Shown here: piece after piece, positions 12,346-24,139 of the stretch
Numbering within the stretch: position 1 is the first letter of the stretch
Layout of the letters: each line of letters starts with the position of its first letter
Origin: Aphrophora alni
Lineage: Eukaryota; Arthropoda; Insecta; Hemiptera; Aphrophoridae
Length of the DNA: 64,000 nt
Direction: 5' to 3'
NCBI GenBank assembly: GCA_963513935.1
Contig: OY740772.1
Span: 105,931,797 to 105,995,796 of the forward strand
Made by a program: the position numbers and the translations under genes
Notes under the pieces: model-generated
What the model saw: only the letters and a program-made list of their open reading frames with translations
Databases searched by the model: none
What the model was told of the DNA's origin: nothing

Positions 12346-12499
12346 GTTTTAATGTTGATTTTTGCTATCGCCAATTATTCCTGAACTTTAATTTTATTTT
12401 ACATTCAATTTATTAAACTTTATTGCAACATTAATCGAACTTAGAGGCACAGGTTAGTTCCCACAGATAGATAGCCGTGGCAATCTCAAGGGACTTGGT

Positions 12500-12625
12500 T
12501 GGATTTACACCTTTTCCGTGTATTATTGAGTTACATTCCTCTCTTTCTTCTTTCCTGTCAGGTCTCTTTTGACCAGGTCTTTATTATATGTTGTTTATTT
12601 TACCTATCCAGTATACGAGGCCTGG
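12500..12625 (-). repeat. Dispersed repeat family R1, inverted fragment
   Basis: Reverse-complement R1 blocks CCTCTCTTTCTTCTTTCCTGTCAG and TTTGACCAGGTC. It is immediately followed by an inverted R2 copy. Confidence 0.4.
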
Positions 12626-12639
12626 ATAGTTTTGTAATC

Positions 12640-13580
12640 GTCGTAAATTTCGTTTTTTGTCTGATTTTCACGTTTCATAACCTCAGGAAACTGAAAAAAA
12701 TATTTACAACATGGCGTCTGTCCATTGTTGTCGTCTGTACGTAAACACGACAGCGGTCTCAAAAATTATAATAGTAATATGCAATTTTGTATAGTGTGTT
12801 CATATAGAACCCTATTGAAATTTAGAATAATCGAATTGAAGATGTTAAAATGGCGATACAAATTCGATATAAATTTTTAGATTTCAATTCTGTTTGTACC
12901 AATACCACATCTCTACGATGACAAGTAACTTAGTGAAGTTATTCTCGAAAATGTAACTCACACCCTGATCTCACAAGTGTGATATTCGTATAATTACTAG
13001 ATTGCGTCACGACCAATCACCTCCGAGGGTAGAAGCTTCCTATATGTACAGCTTCTAGATACTGTTACGAGCGAAGCAATAATTGTACACATAGTTACGA
13101 GGTTCAAAAATCTGTGTAACAAGTGTCTTCCCTTTTTTCGTAAAACATTTTTTTAAAATTTCGAAAATGTAACAATTTCCCCCCTAAATATATTCACAAA
13201 TATACCTAACATTAAACGTTTGTATATCTTAGAAAAAGGTGGTAAGCTATTGATTTTGGATGATACAGGTTTTTCTGAAAAATGATAACTTCGTTTTTTG
13301 ACATGTAACATACTTACTCCAAAACCGTTTCAAAAAAATTTTTTTTATTACATAGATGAATTCTATGCATTTTTCTAAGAAAAATGATGTCTTATAAGTT
13401 AGGTTTTGTTGTAAAAATAATATATTTTATTAATTTTTAAACAAACGAAGAAAATTAACATTGCTTAAGTTTTGCCTTTTCAAGGGTTAAATAAAATTAA
13501 CCTATTTGATAAGCCCCCTCGATCTACCAATACAATTTAACATTTCTAAAAGACCCAAAAACCTAGGATCCACTTGTATT
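12640..13580 (-). repeat. Dispersed repeat family R2, inverted copy
   Basis: The reverse-complement of this region aligns by eye with 58,125-58,760. Shared blocks include GTACGTAAACACGA-AGCG, CATATAGAACCCTATTGAAATTTAGAATAATC, ATCTCTACGATGACAAGT and, at the far end, GATCTACCAATACAATTTAA and GGATCCACTTGTATTATATTGTA. The end near 13,566-13,590 looks like the element boundary. Confidence 0.55.
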
Positions 13581-14184
13581 ATATTGTATAATGAAGCTGG
13601 ATAACTACCATGATATCCGCGTTATCTTGTTCTATGAAAGAGGTTTTTCTCCTTTAAACCACAAGGACACGGTATCCTGTAAAACAATCGTCCTTACTAA
13701 GTACGTTGAAGGAGAAGAGATTTCAAGCTCATATAAATCTCTAAATGGACAACTGAATTCAGAATTTTTATTTAAATGGAAGTTTCTACAAACAAAGAAT
13801 GATAAACTCCAATCACTCGCCCAATAATTGATTACAATAAAGCAATGACCTCCGTACGTATGACATCAGAAAAGCATTGTATTACAGTTGCACTATAACT
13901 ATACTCCAGTCAAGGTTTCACTGACTAAACAAAGGCTTTACAATTGTTTTATATCTACTGACAAGGTGAATGAAGTCGTAAATTATTCTTGTTTTGATGG
14001 AAATAAAGTAGGAATTGTAAAAGGAACGTCAGTTGTTGAAAAAGTCGAGGCTGTATAATATAGTAATGGGAGAGTTAGGTTAGGTTCCAATGTAATTCAA
14101 TAACTTACAAATATTAAAGAAGTTTTTTATTTCACAGGTGCCGGAACATGAAGTATGTGAATTGTGCATTTTTAAAATTTCGCA

Positions 14185-14560
14185 TTGTATATACAGAGTG
14201 ATTTAAAATTGTACTCCAATATTTCTGTAGCTGATTCTAGAACTAAAACTAAGAATTTTTTTTGTATTTTAAACATAGATCCGAAAACGTTTCGTTATCA
14301 GACTGTCCTTCATTTTGTGTTTTTACAACAAAAAAAAATCTTTCTAAATACTGTAGATAAGATATTTGGTAATATATATGTAATCTTTTATCAGTATACA
14401 AGAAAACCTTATTTTATGCATTTAAAAAATGGCGGACTATATAAACTTATAATGTGGAATCTCGAACATCATTATAACCACCTCTTGAATTATCTCCGCG
14501 CATTATGGAAACAATCTTTTATACGTCCGACATGTATTTACATGAAGATATTACAAAGTA
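14185..14560 (+). repeat. Dispersed repeat family R3, copy
   Basis: Begins with ACAGAGTGATTTAAAATTG, a variant of the CAGGGTGTTTCAAAATTG end seen at about 15,312. It continues through GCTGATTCTAGAACTAAAA, GTAGATAAGATATTTGG, ATCAGTATAC-A-AAAACC and AAAATGGCGGAC. The 126-codon frame spanning it is a by-product of the repeat; it recurs with shifts and stops in the other copies. Confidence 0.5.
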
Positions 14561-14694
14561 GGTAAGATTTACTGATTTCATTACGGAAGTAATCTGTACA
14601 AAAACAAATTGTAAGTCATATTATGAAAGACCCAATTTCGTACAATTAAAGATTTTGATGAAAAGTTGATTATTTCTACAATTTATAACTTTCT

Positions 14695-14745
14695 TTGTTA
14701 TTTAAGGGCAATAACTTATTGTTCATCGTCGCCTTATATATAGGG

Positions 14746-14805
<60 letters not shown>

Positions 14806-14995
14806 GAAGAAAATAACATAAAATAAAGATTCCTAACCCTCGAATATTCTAGTAGTGTCAGAGTTGAAAAAAAAACAAGATTTGGTCAAGAGAAACCTGA
14901 TAGGAAAGATGAAAAGAGGGATCTAACCCAAGACAATATGAAAACAAGTGTACTGTAGATCCAGCTAGGTTCTCTCGGGATTATCAAATGTATGG
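14695..14995 (+). repeat. Dispersed repeat family R1 copy carrying a (TA)n microsatellite
   Basis: The R1 block order (TTTAAGGGCAATAACTTATTG-TCATCGTCGCCTTATA, then the terminal blocks at 14,880-14,990) is interrupted at about 14,748-14,800 by a pure TA run. The microsatellite sits at the TTATAAAA position of the repeat, suggesting expansion of its own TATA-like core. Confidence 0.55.
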
Positions 14996-15304
14996 TGATG
15001 AAATATTAGATTAATAACTAACCCATGTGTTATATCGTAGTTTAACTATAATTGTTGTTCAAAATAAACTTCAATCAAACGCATTAAATACTTAATTATA
15101 ATTTTGTGTTAAGGAGGTCTACGCTTAGCGACACGAGCGGAGCTAATTGAAAATCTATTTAAGTGTGCACTCTACCATGACGAAGTAGATCTACTCATCT
15201 GTCTACAATATTACCACTTTGTTATCAACAGACAAAGTAGGTGGGAATTTTGTTCTCAAACATCCAATTTGAAAAAATACAAATTTTTAATTGTCGATAT
15301 TATA

Positions 15305-15620
15305 TTTATACAGGGTGTTTCAAAATTGCACGGAAATATATCGTGAGATGATTCTAGAGATAAAAATAAGAAAATAAGTCTATATAAAAGTAGGTCCTGA
15401 AACGCTTGGAATTCCCCCAGTCGGCCGTTTTGTGTTTTTACAAAAAACATTATATCTTTGGAAGTAGATAAGATACCGAGTGAACATTTGGTAGATGCGT
15501 TATTTTTTACCAGTGTACCATAAAACCAACACCTATGCATATACAAATTGGCGGACCAAATTGTATAATATGAAATATCTCGAAAACCAATAGTATTACA
15601 AAATATTTACTGAGACAAAA
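15305..15620 (+). repeat. Dispersed repeat family R3, copy
   Basis: Starts with ACAGGGTGTTTCAAAATTGCA, followed by the diagnostic GATGATTCTAGAGATAAAAATAAG, TTGGAAGTAGATAAGATA, ACCAGTGTACCATAAAACCAA and ATTGGCGGACC blocks. The CAGGGTGTTTCAAAA end is typical of several arthropod transposon families, but I do not assign one. Confidence 0.5.
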
Positions 15621-15779
15621 GATTTTCCACTTTTAATGACAAACAAAACATTTTTTTAAAATTTACTAATTATTAAGATATTATTATAATAATATTATAA
15701 CTGCCTGGAGATCAGTCTATAGATTTGTTTACAGTTATAAATTGGGAGAAACTTTTACGAAAATCTTTGCACTGTTAAA

Positions 15780-16170
15780 TATTGAAATATTTTTTAGTTA
15801 GTTTTGTTTCAAGTTTATATCTTGGAAGTAGATAAGATATTGAGTGAAGATTTATTTATGTATATGTAATTTATGTAATCCTTAACCAGTATACCATAAA
15901 ACCAAGACCTTATTTTATGGATTTACGGAATATTTTATGGACGTTATAAATTTATAATGTGGAATATCTCGAAAACAGTTAATATTACAAAATATTTACA
16001 AGAGACAAAATATCTTCCTCTTTTTTTAACTAATATCAAAATGTCTTTAAAGTTTTTCAGTAGGTCAAAGAATAGCAGAGTTATCGTTAATAAACTACAA
16101 ATATTAAAAATTTTGATTAAAACAAATCGCAATTTTGAAACTGTTAAGGAAACATTGCCATTGGTCATAA
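15780..16170 (+). repeat. Dispersed repeat family R3, 5'-incomplete copy
   Basis: Picks up the family at TTGGAAGTAGATAAGATA and runs through ACCAGTATACCATAAAACCAAGACC and ATAATGTGGAATATCTCGAAAAC, past the end of the other copies. It is in the same orientation as the preceding copy. Confidence 0.45.
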
Positions 16171-17865
16171 TTTTATAACTTTTTTAGGCTAATCTTAAAA
16201 AAGATTACCTGTTGTACAATTAATTAAAAAAGATGGTGTTGTACACAATTATCAAGAAATAATGTTTTCAATTATGTATGAAAAACTCGGTTTTTCGTTA
16301 AAAGAAGGAAATCTTCTGTTTTTGGAACAAACTTATATATAACAAAATACAAGTCAAATTTTTATAACATAAAGAAAAACACAACTACCATATGTAGCCT
16401 ATTAAGAAAATACAAGTTAAATAAACTCAATGTGTGCTTTAACTTGGTTTTAACAAGAATTCAGAATTGGCCTCCTATCAAAATTCAACAAAAATAACTT
16501 TCAGCTTTAACACTGAAAATACTTTCAAAGCTATGCAACAATTTGTTTTTAAAAATTTCATTAATCAAACTAACATTATCCGTTCCTACATTATTAAATG
16601 TAGAAAGACAACAACGCTAGATTTTTCAGTCTTGTATAATTTTGACGCTCTTTAAATCTCGTTTTACTTTTTTTTAGTTTGACCAAAATAAAACTTTAGA
16701 GTATCACTTCTTTCACATTATTATTAACCACAAGACTCATTGGATTTGTAAGAATTCAGTACATTGTGGATTTCTTTTGAAACTCCTGAGTTGAATTAAC
16801 TGTTTCTTTTTTACCAAATTTATGTAAACTGTTGTGTGCAGTTTTCAGCAGTGATTTTGTTATAAACATTTTAACAATTTATGTCTATGATCTTTTAGCA
16901 CCTAGTTATCCACGTAAAATGTAATTCCGAAACTAAAAATTTGGTGGTTGTATTCACATTACAATTGTATTTTTTTTCAAATGGGTTCGAAATTGCCGAC
17001 TAAAAATTTGATCGTAATCTTCCCAAAAATCTCGTTTGGGTGTTATCGTGAGAGAATCATTCATTTGTCCTTGTTGTCCTTCTAGCTGTCAGTATTGTCC
17101 TTCTTGTATGAGCCAAACTTTGCATCGTCTCTTATGTTACCCGACCAATTTCTTTGTGTGCTCAATGTAACTGATATATCTAATTAACTCCTTCAATCTT
17201 CTTGCTTCTGGTTGGAAAATACTTCGTAAATTAGAAGTGGCAAGAAACTGTATTATCATATTCTCACCAAGATTAAAAAAGTATTTGGCTGCCCTCTATT
17301 TTAGTTGAGCAAGAAATATTTATTTTTTATAGTATTTAACTCCACTTGAATCTCCCAAGACGAATGAATGATTAAACTTTGATTTTGGGTTGTTTATTCT
17401 TTGAACTTTGGCTCACAATCACTCTCCGTATTTGCCTAGTAAATCCCATGACACATTGGTTTTCAAGCAGATAAAAATAGGAAACCGACGAAACGTTCTT
17501 GTTTGTTCTGAACTCGCTTCCTATTCATGTAAAATTATAGAGGGTAAAGTCTCCAATGTTTTTTTGCTACACAGGTGTTTGAAGTTGATTGTACCCTTTG
17601 AAGTTTTCCTTAAGAAAACTGTCATGTCTGCTAATAAATTTTGTAAAAAGAAAGAAGACAGAATTAATAATTTAATTTAATTATTTACTTGGTTTAACAA
17701 GTTTGGGCTCAGACGTGAGCTCAGAATGTATATTGAAACTAAAACAAAGGACATCTGATGTGGTTTGAATTAAAAGAAAAACTCCAATAAAAGTTTTCCG
17801 GGTGTGATATTTGTGAACTATTATGTTATTATTTTTTAAAGCGGAAAATACAATGTTTAAGATCC
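16171..17865. other. Intergenic DNA, no recognised gene
   Basis: Two small open frames (62 codons at 16,467 and 90 codons at 17,408) show no domain, signal peptide or relation to a neighbour. No RNA gene was seen. Confidence 0.35.
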
Positions 17866-17869
17866 AAAA

Positions 17870-18425
17870 TATTTAAAATTTACACGCGAAATATTAATTT
17901 ATTTTTACACAATTTTCACATGAAATATTAATGTGTCTTAAAAATATTTACTTTAAGGAAATTTACACAGGAAATACTAAACTATTTTAAAGAAATTTGC
18001 ACATGAAATATTAATTTATTTTAAAGAACTTTACAAATGAAATATTATTATTTAAAATTTACTAATGACATATTAATTAATTTTAAAGAAATTTACACAT
18101 AAAATATTAAATTATTTTAAAGAAATGTATACAAACGAAATATTAATTTATTTTTAAAAAAATTACAGATGAAATGTTAATTTATTTTAAAGAAATGTAC
18201 CCTTGAAATATTTATTTATTTTACAGAAATTTACACATGAAATAATAATTTATTTTAAAGAAATTTACACACGAAATATTAATAAATTTTAATGAAATTT
18301 ACACATGAAATATTTAATTTTAAAGAAATTTACACATGAAATGTTAATTTATTTTTATAAAATTTACACATAAACCATTAATAAATTTTAAAGATATTTA
18401 TACATGAAATATTAATTTATTTACC
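17870..18425 (+). repeat. AT-rich ~35-bp degenerate minisatellite
   Basis: About 15 degenerate copies of a unit of roughly 33-36 bp, with the core AAATTTACACATGAAATATT followed by AATTTATTTTAAAG. Copies vary in length and sequence, indicating an old array. Confidence 0.75.
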
Positions 18426-18495
18426 TTCGGAATTGCGACGATATTGGCGGAAACATAAAATTTAGAAAATTGATTCCCTCAACTCAAAATTAAAC

Positions 18496-18497
<2 letters not shown>

Positions 18498-18535
<38 letters not shown>
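18498..18535. repeat. (TA)n microsatellite
   Basis: Pure alternating TA tract of about 38 bp next to the end of the 35-bp minisatellite. Confidence 0.85.
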
Positions 18536-18538
<3 letters not shown>

Positions 18539-18539
18539 T

Positions 18540-20005
18540 ATTTATTTTTAAATAAAATTGCAGTTGAAAAGAATAAATGGGTAAAGTGCAACCAGTAGGT
18601 TGATTTTCCTCCTTTTTTTCTACTTTTTAGGTGCATATACGTAAAGAATAAAATTTGTTTTAATATTAACAACTGTACATACAAAAATTTTAAATTCGAT
18701 CCAAGGATAACAGCACCCTTTTATTATACACAATTAATTATAAGCAATTTAATGAGACAATTTTAATTACATCTTTTAACACTTTGCACTTCACTGCATA
18801 ATTTAAAATGAAAAGTTTAATGTGTTAAATAGCAAGAGTTTTTGTTCCCCAATAAGAAAGGACATCATTTTGGTACTCTGGATAACATCCACAGGAGCGT
18901 AACCGAGGACCTGAAGGCGATTCCAGTTGAAACATTCCAGCACTGCTAAGAAGACCGGAAACAATGCCTCCGCCCAAGGGAACTACTTTGAAGAGGATAA
19001 AATTGATGTATAAAACGACGAAAATACTAATTCCCCACAATAAAAAAAAACTACTGCAGAAATTTAAAAAATCAGCCTCATTAGTTTTCTGCCACGTCTT
19101 GAATGTCATCTTTAATTCTTAAAAATTTTAGTGACTGATCATCTGGGTGGGGCAGTATTCTCAAACAGCAATAAAACAACAAGATAAACTATTAAACAAA
19201 TAATATATGATACACATATAGAATCCATGAGTTAACTCTGCCCTACCTAGTACAGGAAACTTTAAGATTGTAGTTTTGATTATCCATATGGGGTATATGT
19301 TTTTTAGTTATGATTTTTGTTTTATATAATAGATTTTAAGTTGCTGTTCAAACAAATTCAACCCCAAAATTAAGTGTAATAGTTTTGTTTAGTCCTACGT
19401 ACTGAGGATTTATGAACACTTTTCGTTTTAATTTTATTGGAAGATTAAAAATATAAACCTAGAGAAAGGCTCATTATCAAACACTGAAATAGGTTTGCCA
19501 ACCTTACGTCATTAATTTCATGAAAATCACTTGAACAGTTAATATCTTGACAAGTTGAATACAATCAGTGCACTTCAGACGTGTCGACATCATTACAGTT
19601 ACAAATTTGTCGGTATGTATCATTCATTCATTCATTACCTATAATGAGCGTTCGAGTCCTGATTGATGGCGTATCTTTTGCTTAGTTTTGGTGGTTTCCC
19701 GTCCCATTAGTCTGACGGTGATTAGGCAAAACAAAAACACTAGCATTGAATCATTTCCGACATTAACGAACAAATATTACTAAATTAATCTAAATTTCTA
19801 ACGAATTAGCCGTCATTTTATTAGTGAACAGGTTTCTTTACGAAATACCTTGTAAATTCCTTAAACATACACAACAGTCGAACTAAACGTCGGAAAATAA
19901 TACAGATTTTCCGCTTTATACGTAATTTATCTTCGTATAGCAAAATCCTGTACATTTAGTAATTTTACTACCCAGTATACAAAGTGTAGGGTAAATTTGG
20001 TAATA
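18540..20005. other. Intergenic DNA, no confident gene
   Basis: A 94-codon minus-strand frame (19,109-18,825) would have one hydrophobic segment near residues 20-45, but I do not recognise it and it has no supporting context. A short (CATT)n tract lies near 19,621. Confidence 0.35.
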
Positions 20006-20009
20006 GAAA

Positions 20010-20630
20010 AAAATGTCGACATCTGATTGTTACTGATCTTCACGTGTCATGACCTCAGGAAAACGAAAAAGTGATTTTCAACAAGACATCCCTCCGTCAT
20101 CGTTGTATCTACGTAAGCAAGATAGCTGCCACAAAAATTAAGTAGAAAAAAAAATTTGAAATATCGTGTGGTCGTGTTGAAATTGTTTTAAAACTAACAG
20201 AAAATATCAAAATGGCCGTCATTATAAATAGTTTTTATCTCGTGCGGTCTACTTATAAAAATTTATTTATAAAAAAAATTGCGGATTTCAATTCTATATT
20301 TAAGGGTATCACAACCCCATCTCTCTACGATGACAAATGGCGAAGTTATTGTCAAACAAAGTAATTTCGAAACTTCACCAACCAAAATTAATTACGAGAT
20401 TTGGCAGGACCGAGTCGCGAACAGAGTGGAAACTACTTCACTCTGAGACGCAAGTGAAAACATTTTAATATATACCACATCTACGACCCCCCATAAGGCC
20501 TAACCGATATTAAAAAAGAAGTAATCACGAGTTTCAGAAAGCTGTGTTAAAACTCTTTTAAACAAACTCACCCTACTGGGTAAACCCCTCTGATCCACCA
20601 AAACAATTTAACTTCTTTGTCTTCTTACAT
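20010..20630 (-). repeat. Dispersed repeat family R2, inverted copy
   Basis: Shared R2 blocks in reverse orientation: TCATGACCTCAGGAAAACGAAAAA, TCTACGTAAGCAAGATAGCTG, AAAATGGCCG, CTCTCTACGATGACAAATG, AACTCACCCTACTGGGTAAACC and TGATCCACCAAAACAATTTAA. It is clearly related to 12,640-13,580 and 58,125-58,760. Confidence 0.55.
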
Positions 20631-21380
20631 AACAGGAAAAGATACACATAACAAAACTAATTCACGTGTATAATTTGGCGGGGAGAAAGTGTTTTGCCAA
20701 TTTTACAGTAACAGCTGCCTAGTCAATGATATGACAGTTGAACTTGCCAAGAAACGTAAACAAATCTGTCCATTTAATTTTACTCAGGTTTAAAACAAGT
20801 TGTTTCCCCTTTGACATAAAAACAAGTCCGTTTCGCAGTTTGATTTCTCGCATTATATTTTGGTTTGGCAATGAAGTGTGTAATTTTACTTTGATATATA
20901 TATTCCCAACTCTATGACATTGAGGCTTTGAAACCAAAGGGTTGTGTCATTTTTGTAAAATCACATTAGCTTTTAATTACGTACAATCAGAGCTTATAAT
21001 AAAGTAATGGGAAAAAAATCAGGAGAAAGGATTTGAAAAGTTGGTATAAAGTTTTAATAATTTTAAAACTTTATACGTAGAGCAGTCGTACATTACGTCA
21101 TGATTGAGCAGCCTGCTTTGTATCTGCTGTAATTAACTTTGAACAAACATTGACTTCGAAGAAGAAATTCGGGATCACACAGAACATTATCCGAGTGGCA
21201 TGTGGGCCTGCATATGTTAATTAGAACATCACAGAACATTGTCTGAGTCTAAAACAGTACAGAGAGGACTGTAGCTAGGTTATGTTCATTCACTGATGGT
21301 GCTGGACAACATTTTGAGACGTGCAATTAACAGAAACCGTGAAGTACAATGGGGAATCAACAATTGTCTACTACAGGTTA

Positions 21381-21500
21381 GACATAGATGAAGACTTATG
21401 ACTGCTAGCGCAAAGTTTCCAACACATAGACAGCAAGCTTAATGATCTAAAAGTAGAAACACAGCAACTGGGATTAAATATAACTAACTGGGATTCAAAG
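21381..21500 (+). pseudogene. Non-LTR retrotransposon reverse-transcriptase remnant
   Basis: A 40-codon frame with one internal TGA reads D-x-D-E-D-L...L-L-A-Q-S-F-Q-H-I, then S-K-L-N-D-L, then Q-Q-L-G-L-N-I. This is the spacing of the LINE RT palm and following helix (catalytic aspartates, LLA, a KLxxL helix, then the GLxIN motif). The surrounding 21,240-21,890 is less AT-rich and probably the rest of a decayed LINE, but I cannot place other domains. The match is by eye only. Confidence 0.35.
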
Positions 21501-22162
21501 AACGTGACCGGAGAAGACATACCCTGGACAATATGAACATCGAACACGTCGTAAACTTTCCTTAATTCGACAGCAATGGGTCAGAGGAGAAAGCTTAAAT
21601 TGTACAGAATTGCCAAATCAAAAAGACCCTTTGGACAGCTGTGTACTATGTGACGATTGTCTGCAATTCTAAATGACGAAACTAAGAATGTTTAGTCTTA
21701 CGTTTATGAAATATGGAAAACGTCCAACACCGTTGTATTAACTATATAATGAAGATCTCCGGGAGATGACAGAGGAAAACAGGAGGGGTTATCTTCAATA
21801 GGAGATTGATGCTCGATCTATAGCAGCCTTACCACAAGACATTAATTCAATCCAAGAGTTAGAGAGAAAGCCCTACAGTGGAACACTTAGTAGAAAAAAT
21901 AAGATAAAAATGGCATCGTGAATTCTTAAGTGGGGATTCACTTGAAATATTATTATAGCCTATTTTCAATACCTGCTAAGTAAAAAATCGTATGAGCGGG
22001 AAAATTAATAAATAAAATTTAATAAATACAGTAAGGGCTGATAAATGAGTAAAAATTAATTTCAATGTCGCATATATGCGACGTAATTAGTTTAGAAACT
22101 CAAAATTGCAGCAATAAACGTAAAACGTCAAGTGAGAAATCTACGCCCTGTGCTGGGAAGCG

Positions 22163-22236
22163 AATAGGATAGCTCAGTTGGTAGAGCATTGGCGCGTAAA
22201 GCCAAAGGTCCTGGGTTCGATTCCCGGTCTAGGTCG
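22163..22236 (+). repeat. tRNA-derived SINE-like head with Pol III A and B boxes
   Basis: A box TAGCTCAGTTGG at 22,170-22,181 and B box GGTTCGATTCC at 22,214-22,224. A D arm (GCTC/GAGC), an anticodon-like arm (TTGGC/GCCAA) and a T arm (CTGGG/CCCGG) can all be folded, but the acceptor stem pairs poorly and position 33 is C instead of T. I therefore read it as a tRNA-derived SINE head and not a functional tRNA. A direct repeat starting TTCACTTGAAATATTATT lies at about 21,937 and again at 22,245, framing the unit. Confidence 0.55.
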
Positions 22237-22439
22237 TATATTTTTCACTTGAAATATTATTGTATATTCAATACCTGACGTCCCCAGTTTCACCAGGGGA
22301 TAGATAGTTGAGATAGTTTTATAAAGAAATAATTGTTTTAGCACAACCCTAATGGTGGTGCTATGGAAATAAATTATGCCCAAATACAGCAACACACCAA
22401 TTTTTATCAAAATCGACCCATAAATAACAAAGATATGAT

Positions 22440-22690
22440 ATTTGTTTTTAGGGGTTAAAAAACACCCTTGGAGTGGAATATTTTCAAAATGCTTTCTTAG
22501 TACGCGTCTACAGACCTACCCCAAACCGTGTTAAAAAATTCATAACTCTAGGCTTCTTGGATCCATAGATATGCTTTAGGGGTTAAAAACACCCTTGGAG
22601 TGGAAAATTTTCGAAACCCTTTCTTAGTACGCGTCTACAGACTTACCCCAAACCATGTTAAAAAATTCATAGCTCTAGGCTTCTTTGATT
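22440..22690 (+). repeat. ~119-bp tandem duplication
   Basis: Two adjacent copies beginning TTAGGGGTTAAAAAACACCC (about 22,448) and TTAGGGGTTAAAAACACCC (about 22,569). They share the blocks TTGGAGTGGAA, TTTCTTAGTACGCGTCTACAG and AATTCATA-CTCTAGGCTTCTT. Confidence 0.8.
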
Positions 22691-22774
22691 CAGAGATTTC
22701 GTGATCAGTCAGTGGGTTTTGACTTTTATATATATAGATAATAAACAAAGATTTTGATTTATCATGGAGCTGTG

Positions 22775-23025
22775 TTTTTCTTTGCCGCTTAAAAGCGAAA
22801 AACCGTTCGGTCATCATCAGCTTATAAATAAAAGGAGAAAAGAACGTTGAACAAAGACTCCTAACCGTCGAATACACTAATATCGTAAAAGTAGGAAAAC
22901 AACAAGAGTTGGTCAAGAGATGTCTGCCGGGAGGGATGAAACCAAAGAATACGCGAAAGAAAGTGTAGATCCAGCTAGGTAGCCTCGGGATTTCCAAGCC
23001 ATAGTGAGCCCCTGAGGGTTGGTCG
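22775..23025 (+). repeat. Dispersed repeat family R1, near full-length copy
   Basis: Full R1 order, from CTTAAAAGCGAAAAACCGTTCGGTCATCATCA through CTTATAAATAAAAGGAGAAA, GAGTTGGTCAAGAGA and GTGTAGATCCAGCTAGGTA to TGAGCCCCTGAGGGTT. A 144-codon minus-strand frame overlaps it and is regarded as fortuitous. Confidence 0.6.
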
Positions 23026-23654
23026 TCCTGTGTTAATAATTTCTTTATATTTGTATCTCCTATCGACACCTGAGACTATGAACTAATACTTATACATGTA
23101 GTAACGTTTACAATTTTAATATAATTTTGCTTATACGTCTTATGGAAGTTTGGTTTTATGAATTTTGATCAAGAACAGAAATCTGTTGGTAAATTTTAAA
23201 AATGACGATCGATATTTCATTTATAAATGGCTGCTATAAAATGGTTTTTCCATGTAAAGTAACTAATTTAATGCAGCTGGATGATCAACTATTATTAATA
23301 TCAAAATCAGTTTTGGCGAACAACAAATACGATAAGAATTATCCTATTAAGTCAACCATGAGGTACATTCTTAGTATTTATGTTTGGTCTAGTTTAACAC
23401 CTCAAGGCTTAATTAAAGTTCAATGCCACTGTACTCTATGTAAGGGATTTACTTCTTAAGGCAGTGTTTTGCAATCTGGTACAACAGGTGGCAGATCAGC
23501 TGTAACCAAGGTCATGAGAATGTGTTGAAGAATTCTTGACAAAATGTCAAATGTTAATCAAACATCCTCAATATGGAATTGCATGACCTTTTGTAGAAGA
23601 GTTGTACAAATTAAAATACTAGGAATATTAAATTTTATGGTAATTTAGAGGTAA

Positions 23655-24135
23655 CTACTTAATTTGTAGTTAATGTTTTTGGAATTTGAATTCAAAAATT
23701 CTGATGTTAATTTTTTACTTATTTAATTGGTTAATTAATTCTTTAAAGGAAACGTAGATGAAATGGAAGTTCAGAAAGTTAGAAAATCCTTACAGAAAAC
23801 TGAACACCAGAATTTTCTACTGTCACATTAATTTGTTTGTTCTTAATTTTGATTTCATTACAAAATATTTCAATTATTTAGATATACTGTATATACTTAC
23901 TTTGTAGATAATGTTTTTGCAGTTTTTATTCAAAAACTACCTGCCAATTTTTAACGCCTTTCTTTGGTTGAATAACTAATTAAAGGAACGCTACATAACA
24001 TGAAATGAAAGTTTAGAAAGCTATAAAATCCTTACAGAAAGCTAAATATCAAAATTTTCTAGCATCATATTAAAATTTTTTGTTCTTAATTAGGATTTCA
24101 TTACAAAATATCTCAAATAATCCTACAAATCCTAT
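23655..24135 (+). repeat. ~245-bp diverged tandem duplication
   Basis: Two adjacent units share TTTGTAGTTAATGTTTTTG / TTTGTAGATAATGTTTTTG, AAATCCTTACAGAAA-CT, AATTTTCTA-C-TCA-ATTAA and GATTTCATTACAAAATAT. The divergence is substantial, so the duplication is old. Confidence 0.6.
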
Positions 24136-24139
24136 AATA

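Noticed and set aside
13591..13827. 78-codon plus-strand frame
   Set aside because: Begins at the edge of an R2 repeat and has no motif; probably fortuitous.
14185..14565. 126-codon plus-strand frame
   Set aside because: Coincides with an R3 repeat copy; the equivalent reading frame is interrupted in the other copies.
18825..19109. 94-residue minus-strand protein with one hydrophobic segment
   Set aside because: No recognisable family, no exon partners or promoter, isolated in AT-rich DNA. Possible but unsupported.
22163..22236. Functional tRNA gene
   Set aside because: The acceptor stem does not pair, C replaces the invariant T at position 33, and it has SINE-like context.
22635..23069. 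144-codon minus-strand frame
   Set aside because: Mostly antisense to an R1 repeat copy and part of the 119-bp duplication; not maintained in other R1 copies.
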